DNA from: Petrolisthes cinctipes
Lineage: Eukaryota > Arthropoda > Malacostraca > Decapoda > Porcellanidae
Assembly (NCBI GenBank): GCA_033782935.1
Contig: JAWQEG010000259.1
Location: 224,501-288,500, forward strand
Length of the DNA stretch: 64,000 nt
Reading direction: 5' to 3'
The translations under genes and the position numbers were made by a program. The notes under the pieces were generated by a model. The model worked only from the letters and a program-made list of their open reading frames with translations, had not been told where the DNA came from and did no database searches. Positions 56,070 to 64,000 of this stretch are shown one piece after another; positions within the stretch are counted from its first letter, which is position 1, and every line of letters starts with the position of its first letter.

Positions 56070-56749
56070 CTGAAAATGAATAAAATGGACTTGAGGAATC
56101 ACACTGGAGTGATTGTCTATGACGAGAAGAAACCCCACACTGGCAGACTGAAATTTATTACCTCAGTTCTTTAGACAAAATGATTAGATGACAATGAGAG
56201 ATACCTGTACAAAAGACTCCAATGTATAGTAATGGGGGCGTGTGTGGTTGTGAAAGTGTGCGTGTGTGAGGGGAGGGGGGAGAGGGGCAAGGCGTCATCT
56301 GATCCGTCATCTGATACGATACCCTACCGTATCTGTGAGTATATATACAGATGTGTGTGTGTGTGTATGTGTGTGGTAAAATGTGAGAAAGGTAAAACAA
56401 GGAGATAGACAATCCTACCTCCATTGTGTGAAAACAAATCCGGTTAGTGTGTGTGTGTGTTGGTACTGGTGGATACAGGGTTCAATAGAGCGTGGTTGAA
56501 GTTGCAGCAAGTCTGAGCAACGACATGGAGAGAGCTATTTGTCCACAAGGGAATTCATAATTGAATATAACTTGTAAACACTGTCACAGAGGTTAAAATT
56601 ATTTTTATATGGATACATACCATAGTGAATCGACAATTCCTCGTTTTCTGAAGTCTTGGCAATTATACAAAAGGTGGCTACCTTGCGGTTCGATCTTATT
56701 GTTAATTTTGAATACCGGTACATGATTGAATATCATTTAGTTGATCTTG

Positions 56750-56990
56750 CCCGTTTTTACAGCATATTTGTGGTCCTGAATCCTTGGTTGTTTACTACGA
56801 CCTGTTTCTCCTATGTACACTAAATCATTATTTTTGTTATATGGGAATTTGTATATACCTGCCTGAGAAGTATGTTCACTTTTATTTTGAACCAATGTGG
56901 ATTTAATAGAGGCGGTATACCTGAAGGCAATATTTACTTTTCTATCATGACTTTACCAGACTCATTTCTTTTACATAAGGTAAGACAAGA
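56750..56990 (-). pseudogene. PLE GIY-YIG endonuclease
   Basis: IKSTLVQNKSEHTSQA is followed by GIYKFPYNKNNDLVYIGETG R, then QPRIQDHKYAVKTGKIN and a stop. GIY and YIG motifs, the following GR and the downstream (E/Q)-H-K helix are intact in order; the usual Cys ligands of the linker are missing. Confidence 0.9.
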
Positions 56991-57009
56991 AAGCGTTTCT
57001 TTTTTGTGG

Positions 57010-57530
57010 TTGGAGCTGTAGCGGCTCCATATATAGCCACTCCTATAGCTCCATATAAAGCTGCTCCTATATCCCTTTGTCCACTCATAGTCAGCCACGC
57101 ACCTACAGAGTGGCGGGTACATTAATCCCCTTCCCAGACACGACTAATCCCCTCTTGGGATGCCAGCCGCCAGTCGAGCCACCTCACTTGGGATGCTGCA
57201 GCCTCCACTCCTTGCCTCTGCCGTGAGTAATCCATGGGAACGAATACCTGCCTACGTGCAGGGGTCAGAAAATCATGTGGGGACGCTCTGGACGAAGTAG
57301 GTCCTGCCTGCCGCCACACCTGCCTAGCTGCCCCAAGCCCTTGACCATGTTCCCGTCTTGATCACACGGCCACTCTCCAGCTCCAAGAAACTCTCCTGCA
57401 GCAGCTACGGCCCACCTACGGCACGGCACGGCACACCAGCATACTCTCATATCTGTGTGACTCCATTGTATCTACCAATAAAACTGTTACCGTGTATTCT
57501 AGAGTCTCATCACCGCGGGTAATGACGCAA
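57010..57530. other. Inserted block in the PLE, possible solo LTR
   Basis: The PLE coding homology stops at about 57010 and resumes at about 57540. The block starts near TGTAGCGGCTCCATATATAG, has TATAAAG-like boxes and ends near ACCAATAAAACTGTTACCGT, GTATTC and CGCGGGTAATGACGCA. TG..CA-type ends and an AATAAA suggest an LTR, but I could not find a convincing target duplication or second copy. Confidence 0.35.
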
Positions 57531-57619
57531 AGGCTTCCTTGACTTTATAGAGCTTTGAGTACATTAATGTGATTGTCTGTCTTTAAGGTAAGCTTTCTTA
57601 ATAAACCAAGCTGGATACT

Positions 57620-58300
57620 TTAAGTTTAGATATATTTTCCAAAAAAAAATTCATTTTCTTCTCTTAGATGTTTAGGGCTACATACCCTTAATGCTCTCAG
57701 GAAAACTGACGAAACAACAGAGAATTTTGTGGAATCAGGTGGTAGGAAAAATAGTGGATGAACAAATTGCAGTTGGTAGACTTCCTATATACCTTGAAGC
57801 TGAGTGAATTATTTTCCTTTTAATTAATGACTAATACATCTAGAAACGGAAGTACTCCATTACTCTCCCATTCAACTTTAAGCTTAATTAATGAATTGAA
57901 GGTACTAAATTGTTTAAAACGTTAAAAAAATTCTCGAAATCTGCTATTTGATGGCCAGTAAAAAAAAAATGTCATCAACATAACGAAACCAAGTAATACA
58001 AGTGAGATACTTGTAATTAATTCTGTTTCATAGTATTCCATATATAAATTACTTAAAATGGGTGACAAGTTAGACCCCATTCTCATATCAATTTTTTTAG
58101 AATAAAAAATATATGAAAAGAGAAAACAATTCGAACTGACATATAATTTTACTAAGGCTAGAAAGGTATCAACTGGCATACCGAGATCAAAACTAATTTC
58201 TGGTAATTTGTCTGCTAAGAATGCCAGGACATAATTAATTGGGACCTTGGTGAAAAAGGAATCAACATCAAAACTGACCATTTTGCCTGTAAACAAGTCT
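57620..58300 (-). pseudogene. PLE reverse transcriptase
   Basis: MVSFDVDSFFTKVPINYVLA (motif with catalytic Asp), RMGSNLSPILSNLYMEYYE, then after a one-base shift TWFRYVDDIFFLLAIK with the YVDD at 57971-57982, and FLDVLVIN and FKVYRKSTNCNLFIHYFSYH in the thumb. These are the standard PLE RT motifs. Confidence 0.88.
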
Positions 58301-58780
58301 AAGGATTAAATGTTGTTAATAAAATCAGATTTTTTTTATATGAGAGTCCGAAACATTACCTACTTGGGGGGCTAGTTTGTTAGCAAGGTGTTGTGATAGT
58401 TTTTACGGGAAGGAACCAGACGGTGAAATATTGGGACCTAAGGGAATGTGTTCCTTGTGGGTCTCTGGTAATCCATATATGTACAGCAATTTTGGGTTGA
58501 TCTGAATGAACCTACTAACATCCATTATTTGGGGCATTGTATAACAATTCTTTTATCTTTTTACAGGGGAGGACATTATTTTATCATATGACATGGTGTC
58601 ACTTAACAGGTTTTCCATTTTGTTTCCATATTGCTCTTATCTGATTTTGTGATGAAAATTATCTTTTTTTTTTTTTAGTTTGGGTAGGGCTCTATTTCCA
58701 AGTGATAGAGTCATGAGAGTTAAAATGTTTGGATGAGGTCACAGAGAATCATCCCTTCTGGACACAGAAATTCAGATTCC

Positions 58781-59029
58781 CTATGGGCTGTCGATGCAAC
58801 AAAATTCAGAACAACGTTGTTTTGTATTTTGAGCGCGAATGATGGTCCAAGGCTGAGTATGGTACTTGTTTTTTTTAATACCGGTCAACATATAAGATGA
58901 AAGGTGTAGTAGAGCATCAGGAATCCCATAATTACTCCACTCACTGTTTTTACATAACTCATTAAGTTGTTTTTTCAAATTTAATTTCGCATATGGGTTA
59001 CTTGTTGTCGTCGACTCGTAGTAAGACAT
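58781..59029 (-). pseudogene. PLE N-terminal region
   Basis: An 82-codon frame with PYAKLNLKKQLNELCKNSEW and IPDALLHLSSYMLTGIKKNK. It precedes RT in the element order; no specific motif beyond position and composition. Confidence 0.5.
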
Positions 59030-59253
59030 ACACTAGATCTGAGGTCACCTGGGCTCGTAGAATTCATAGATGATGACGTAGACGATAGTAGAGGTTGTCG
59101 ATGTCCCTCCTTGCTTGCTTGATGCTATCTTTTAATATATTATATTTAGCAGAATCAGGGAACGATGTGTCTATTTGACGAAATAAGGACGGGCGAAGAA
59201 ATTTACATCTGAGGCAGGTATATAAAGAATCCCATGTAAAGATTGTAATTTAG

Positions 59254-59475
59254 TGCACGGGTACACTCGGATACCATAGTCTCTAGCCCACCCGAGTCGA
59301 AGCCCGAGATCTGAAGCAGGCGGTTTCTGGATGACAGCCCACCCAAACCATCACAAGGCTACACAAATCTTGAACCAATCCATGGACGCTTTGGGTGGGC
59401 TGTCGTCCTGAAACCGCCTGCTTCGACTCATGTGGGCTGGAGACTATGGTATCCGAGTGTACACTCGTGATACTT
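59254..59475. repeat. Long hairpin at the PLE 5' junction
   Basis: The block CTCGGATACCATAGTCTCTA GCCCACCCGAGTCGAAG..GAAGCAGGCGGTTTCTGG (59263-59330) is the reverse complement of 59397-59455, with a spacer of about 60 bp. The arms are near-identical apart from an 11-bp insertion in the left one. Confidence 0.9.
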
Positions 59476-59559
59476 AATTTCTGACCAGAGTATGAGGAGC
59501 AGAAAGCTTTGAATTGCCTGGTATTGCTCATTTCAGTTATTTCACCACCCAGTACACCT

Positions 59560-60300
59560 ATAGAGGCTGAGTTCGAATACAGGGTATGTGTGATGCCTGC
59601 CGTTCGTCTCTGGTCAGAGATTGCGTATCATGAGTGTACAAAGGAGAAACAGGTCATAGTTTAAAATTAAGGAATCGTGAACACAAATACGTGGTAAAAA
59701 CTGGTACCGATAACATCAACAATGTTGTATTCAACCTTGTATTAAAATATAACCATAGGATCAATGAATGATAGCCAAGACTTCGAAAAACTGAGAATAA
59801 TCGAATCACTATGTATCCAAAAATATGATCATTTTAATCTTTGTGACGGCGTTTACAAGTTTGATCCAATAATGAATTCCCATTTGGACAAATCGTTCCC
59901 TCTGTGACGGAGCTCAGACTTGCTGCAACTGCAACCATGCTCTATTCAACTCTATATCCACCTGTACCAACACACACACACACTAACCGGATCTATTTTC
60001 ACACTACGGAGGTAGGACTGCCTATCTCCTTGTTTTTTTTACCCTTCTCACATTTCACCACACACACATCTGTATATATACTAACAGATACGGTAGTGTA
60101 TCGCATCAGATGACGCCCTGCCCCCCCCCCCCCCACATATTCTGTACCGTAAATATTGGAGCCTTTTGTAGCTCTCATTTTCATTTAATCATTTTGTCTT
60201 ACGAACTGAGGATGGTGGTGGCAGTGTCCCTCAAAACTGTTTAGTAATAAACTTCCGTCTGCCAGTGTGGGTTTTCTTCTCGAAGAAAATTGAGTCTGGA
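59560..60300 (+). mobile_element. PLE 3' end, inverted second copy
   Basis: VYKGETGHSLKLRNREHKYV VKTGTDNINNVV (59636-59720) is the YIG half of the nuclease (I to K in YIG). The rest of the C-terminus and a 3' UTR follow, nearly identical to the reverse of 56600-56160 (ACACTAACCGGAT.TATTTTC, CTCCTTGTTTTT, CAGATACGGTAG). A C15 run is at about 60121. Confidence 0.85.
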
Positions 60301-60633
60301 AAGCGTGATAATTCCAACCGCCTTTAAAACTGCTGAAAATGACAGACAAGAATGACAATCATGTATCATTGGCTCCCACGGAAAGTATCTTTTACTTAAT
60401 TAAGAGAGTCATCTAGCCTACTGTAGATGAACAGGAGGGCTGCCGATTCTTCCACTTTATACTAGGAAACTAACTAATCCCTCAGTATACGAAAAGGGGA
60501 TCTTTATTATAACATAGTTTGGTGGATTCATTAGCCATCTGATACCTCCGCACAGAATAAACCGCGTACTTCAGCAACACTGGTATGGGTAATATCTGAG
60601 AACATGTTCTTTCGTCCTCATGTCTGGTCAGCC
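60301..60633. other. Intronic or intergenic DNA, nothing recognised
   Basis: This is the only stretch right of the known transporter exons that is not clearly transposon. I found no exon with transporter motifs in it. Confidence 0.4.
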
Positions 60634-61033
60634 CCCCCCCTAACGGGAACCGCCTTGACGTGGTGGTGGGGGGTGGAGGGGCTTGCGTGTTTCTGAGACC
60701 TGGTGAGCTAGACTAGAGGGGGCTCCTGCCCCTGCTCTGCCCCGATTTCGGGGAGAGGGCTTCCCATGCTAGTAAGGTCACCAGTGAGACTAGATTAATT
60801 GGTTCCCATGCAATAGGCTGCCAGTACGAGCTAACAGTGCTGCCCTCCGGAGGGACCACCCTCCAGGGGCCGTCCTATGTTGGATGGTTGTGTGTCTGGG
60901 CCGGCAGATGTTGGGGAAGGGGGTCTCAGCACCGTCGTGGGTAAACTATCGAGCCATTGGGGCTGCTTTTTAAAATGAGTGGCCCCGTGGGGGAAAAGGT
61001 AGTCCGCCCACCGTCCCCTCATCTGCCCGGTAG

Positions 61034-61266
61034 CCTATTATCCAAGTCTGGCGGGCTACCGCTTACTGCTGGGCCAAAATTGCGGCGGTTGGAAGGAGAA
61101 TAACGTTTGGGTTATAACGATAAAACCAACCATGGGATAATCTTTGAAATAGTTTCATTCTCTTTCCCAGCTTATTTTACCAATTATGAACCTAACCTAA
61201 CCGGACCTAACCTTAACCTAACCAAATCAAGCACTGACATATACCCTTCCAGACTTGGATAATATG
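61034..61266. mobile_element. MITE (233 bp) with 9-11-bp target duplication
   Basis: The inner TIR TATTATCCAAGTCTGG is found at 61036-61051 and inverted as CCAGACTTGGATAATA at 61249-61264. CTGCCCGGTAG flanks both sides (61023-61033 and 61267-61277). The uninterrupted site is seen in LINE-1x copies A and B (CTGC..GGTAG). The long duplication suggests a Mutator-like element. It contains CCTAACCTAACC repeats. Confidence 0.85.
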
Positions 61267-61496
61267 CTGCCCGGTAGGTAGTAGCTCTTGGCTCCTGGGG
61301 CCAATATAACAAAATCAATGATATATGGATAACGAAAAGCCCCAATCCCTTCCTCGAGCAGTGGTCGACCAGGCCCTCGAGACTTCACTCTCTTGTCATG
61401 GTGGTATGCAGAAGGCTGCAAATAAGAGAAGACCCAACAGGTTGGGTGTTGTGTCGACGAACCCTGTTAGCGGTTTGGACACGTTAATGTTAACGA

Positions 61497-62728
61497 ATGT
61501 ATTTGCCTCCCTTTTCCTATGGGGCTATCCACTCCATTTTTAAGTGTTTTGAATTGGTTCTTCATATCCGAATCACTTATGACAGTGACTGTAGGTCTAA
61601 TCGGTGCTATACTACTTTCAATACAAATGCTGCTGCCAAAGCAGCTTTTGAGGCAAAAGATTCTCTGATTGTGGGGGATACTCACTGTAAGGTTCAAATG
61701 ATGCGGTCCAAAAATGTAGTTGACAGTGACAATGACTACTGCCCTAACATCTTCGATGACTCTGTAGAGCATGTCCCTAAGGAGCGTCAGGTTCCTTTTG
61801 GTTTGTGGCTTATTGCAGGGAGGGGCGTGGTAACCTTATCCATGCTTCCCGGTATCTGAAGAAAGAAATTGGATTACTACCAATAAGCCACATAAAAAAA
61901 TACATTAAGGGCGATTTAATTAAAGCCAAAGATCTTACACAGGCCATGATGCTCCTCAATCTCCCCTGTCGTTCTGATGGCATGTTTCAATCCATCAAAC
62001 CACATCGAACATTTAATTATAGAAAGGGGCGTATATATAATGAGGACCTGTATGAATTCTCATATGAGGACATACTCGCTTTGTGCCCAGATAGTGTCCA
62101 ACGAGTAACAAAGATGAAGGGCAGTAAATATATGATCATCCTCACTTTCTATGGCTCGCATATTCCAGACCGCATTAACATTAACCCCACCTCTTTTCAG
62201 GTGAAGCCTTTTGTTGAGCGTCCTTTGCAATGTGTCTTTTGTTATGAGTTTCGTCATGGGAGGAGGAACTGCAACAACCGTTCCCGGTGTGGTAATTGTT
62301 CTAAGTGACAGTCAGAAAGTTACTGCTTTTGTTGCAGGGATGCTCACCCCTTACGTTCTCGCCAATGTAAGATGTACCTCCTTGAGCAGGATATCCTCCA
62401 CTTGGCTAACACCCAATTCATCAGTATTGGTAGTGCCAGACGGCAACTCAACTTCAGGCGACAGAAGGATGGTGGTGTAAAGACATACGCCTCCTCCCTT
62501 CGCCCTAAATCGGTTGCAGCACCCTCTCAACTCTCTCCAGAAGCAGCTGCTTCTTGCTCTAGCGAGAGCGTTTCTAAGGTTTCACAACATAATAGTTTCT
62601 CTGTCTTGGAAACTGTATCAGACACACATTCTGGTGACCCTTCAACTGATGACAATTTTCAAACTTTAGCTAAAGGTGTCCATGTGGTAGAGGTTAACGC
62701 TGCCACACACTCCAAAAAGGAAACTTAA
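61497..62728 (+). pseudogene. LINE-1x Gag-like region (copy D)
   Basis: [20 protein letters not shown], then in another frame [20 protein letters not shown] ... [25 protein letters not shown] (first knuckle, with RH for GH). A deletion after CGNCSK removes the second Cys cluster, and the Ser-rich C-terminus follows at 62372. Frameshifts at about 61800, 62305 and 62728. Confidence 0.82.
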
Positions 62729-62939
62729 GTCACCTAAACTGCCACAGAGACGTCTTCGTGGTTCCTTTCAGGCACTTGACTCCATAGATGTTCCTCCTTG
62801 CAAGGCAACCATATCTGTGGACTCATCCATAGTTTCATCTTAATTTCACCAGAAGCGTTCTCATGGCTCTGATGAATCTCTTGATTCAATAGATGTTCCC
62901 CTTCACAAGCTTCCTTCGGGATCATCAGAGGGGCGTGAA

Positions 62940-63437
62940 GTGAATGTGGATGCCTCGGATGTTGTGACTTCAAAAGATTCAGTTTCTCTTCCGCTTGAGC
63001 AGCGGAGTGATTCTTCCACCTGTATTATGGATGTTGATGTATCTGCCTGTGTCAGTGATACCACTGCTGTACAGGACAATACTAATGTAATTGTTTCAAA
63101 GAATATCCCTGCTCATCTACCTTCACCTTCTTCTAAAATATCAGATGCTTCAGGGACTCGTCTACAGGTCCTAATTACTGCCACAAGTACTACTCCTCGG
63201 GTTCGCTCTTCTTCTAGTGGCCCAGGATTATACAAAACTTATCGTTTGAGTAAACCCTCAGGTCAAGGTGATAGTGGAAAGTACCTTCGTGAGGCTTCCA
63301 AAAAATTTAGTACTAAAGTAACACTGTATAAGGTCCTTCAGTGGAATTGCCGTGGCTTGCGTGCTTCTTGGGAGGACTGCACGTTCTTCTCTCTAGCTTC
63401 TCTCCTGCATGTGTTTCTCTCCAAGAGACAATGCTAG
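62940..63437 (+). CDS. LINE-1x Gag C-terminus fused in frame to endonuclease start (copy D)
   Basis: [20 protein letters not shown] ... [26 protein letters not shown]: the Ser/Asp-rich Gag tail continues without stop into WNCRG of the endonuclease. The following frame (63341-63556) carries [16 protein letters not shown] and SAILLCRDV. Confidence 0.75.
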   Translation: MNVDASDVVTSKDSVSLPLEQRSDSSTCIMDVDVSACVSDTTAVQDNTNVIVSKNIPAHLPSPSSKISDASGTRLQVLITATSTTPRVRSSSSGPGLYKTYRLSKPSGQGDSGKYLREASKKFSTKVTLYKVLQWNCRGLRASWEDCTFFSLASLLHVFLSKRQC

Positions 63438-63612
63438 GGGACTACATTCCTGCCAGTCCTCCAGCATACTCTGGTGGCTCTGCCATCCTACTTTGCCGAG
63501 ATGTTCCATGCACGAGCCTGGAGCTTGACACTCCACTCCAGGCTGTCGCCAGTTAGGGTTTTTCTGGGCCACCCATACACTGTGTGCAGTCTATACCTTC
63601 CTCCCAGTGTTA

Positions 63613-64000
63613 CAGTTGATTTTGATTAATAGATGCCACTAGGCATCTGGCTGTGCAACAGCTAGGGTCATATACCGCCCAACATAAACTGTTCATCTAC
63701 ATATTTAATAAAATATGTACAATCATTAAATAATCTTCACTACCCGGAAAGGGAGAAGCAACATGAATAAAAAGCCATATAATCTAAAAATAACATTTTA
63801 ATAGAAAAAAACTACTTAAGTTAAATATATAAAAGAATTAAAATATGAAAGAAACATTAAACTTTACCTACCAAAAAAAGAATAGCCATAAAATTCATAA
63901 AGCTTACAATTTTGGAGGAGGCCAGCCTCCTCCACATAGGAGAGGGTGTTCCCTCTAACACTACAAGCCTCCTCCCCGAGCACCTGGGAAAGACTGTAAG
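63613..64000 (-). mobile_element. LINE-1x copy E, 3' end in opposite orientation
   Basis: On the minus strand: CTTACAGTCTTTCCCAGGTG CTCGGGGAGGAGGC.. (RNase H C-terminus, as at 10028-10110), the 3' UTR, GGGCGGTATATGACCCTAGC, and tail ATTAATCAAAATCAAC at 63613. It continues beyond the window edge. Confidence 0.85.

Larger units (their letters stand above)
56150..59475 (-). mobile_element. Penelope-like element (PLE) with GIY-YIG endonuclease
   Basis: Right to left: 5' inverted-repeat region (59475-59254), N-terminal region, RT, connector and GIY-YIG nuclease, then a 3' region (56535-56150) that is duplicated on the opposite strand at 59820-60150. RT plus C-terminal GIY-YIG is unique to canonical Penelope elements. 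Frameshifts throughout; an unrelated block at about 57010-57530 interrupts it. Confidence 0.87.
60634..63612 (+). mobile_element. LINE-1x copy D, 5' part to endonuclease
   Basis: It starts TAACGGGAACCGCCTTGACG and runs through the 5' UTR (with a MITE at 61034-61266), Gag (61497-62728) and endonuclease start, to TTCCTCCCAGTGTTACAGTT at 63612. There a minus-strand LINE-1x fragment abuts. Endonuclease, RT and RNase H downstream of this point are missing from the window. Confidence 0.87.

Noticed and set aside
59397..59455. Hammerhead ribozyme in the Penelope hairpin
   Set aside because: Only partial core matches (ATGAGTC and GGACGA); the CTGATGA and GAAA core bases are not intact, so it was kept as a search suggestion rather than a feature.
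56070..64000. 5' exons of the sugar transporter to the right of 56069
   Set aside because: I scanned the minus strand for TM1-TM3 motifs (such as G-R-K) next to a phase-1 donor and found only Penelope and LINE-1x sequence, so none was called.

Overview
The window looks like nuclear DNA from an arthropod, most likely a crustacean (my guess is a decapod). The evidence is one intron-rich sugar-transporter gene of the insect/crustacean trehalose-transporter type (Tret1-like, SLC2/MFS) with clean GT-AG introns, very long introns, abundant simple-sequence repeats, and a mixed load of LINE, Penelope, DIRS and DNA transposons. No prokaryotic operon, rRNA gene, convincing tRNA gene or CRISPR array is visible.

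Host gene. Eight minus-strand exons (56069-55941, 52049-51837, 50158-49962, 49080-49024, 47696-47603, 47445-47302, 11216-11113, 350-111) join in frame into the last 392 residues of the transporter and end at a TAG stop at 111-113. The 5' exons lie beyond the right edge or were not recognised. Everything else is intron filler. The intron 11217-47301 (36 kb) and the terminal intron 351-11112 hold most of the transposons.

Layout. 0.8-2.6 kb: retroposon fragments. 2.6-10.8 kb: a foldback DNA transposon split by a nearly full-length LINE (called LINE-1x here; Gag, APE endonuclease, RT, RNase H), which is itself split by a hAT-type MITE. 12.2-12.7 kb: a 31-bp minisatellite. 13.2-15.3 kb: a LINE tail and a THAP-domain gene remnant. 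15.5-17.4 kb: a composite repeat with hAT MITE and SINE insertions. 17.7-20.3 kb: degraded LINE. 20.8-24.3 kb: nested DNA elements and a broken Tc1/mariner-like transposase. 24.7-32.2 kb: an almost complete DIRS element (gag, RT/RNase H/methyltransferase, tyrosine recombinase, inverted repeats, internal complementary region). 32.3-34.8 kb: Harbinger-like MITE, LINE 5' fragment, P-element-like fragment. 35.5-40.9 kb: a CR1-like LINE split by a 2.7-kb palindrome. 40.9-46 kb: LINE-1x split by an RTE-like LINE. 46-56 kb: small insertions between transporter exons, including a P-like element. 56.1-60.3 kb: Penelope-like elements in inverted arrangement. 60.6-64 kb: another LINE-1x copy with a new MITE, ending in a head-on LINE-1x fragment.

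How the parts work together. Most elements are autonomous parasites in decay. Three relationships stand out. A SINE carries a 3' tail resembling that of LINE-1x and was probably mobilised by it. Two SINE insertions appear to have recombined to create the large palindrome. The DIRS element appears to carry three short spliceosomal introns, which makes its broken reading frames largely coherent. All identifications are by reading motifs; no database search was run.
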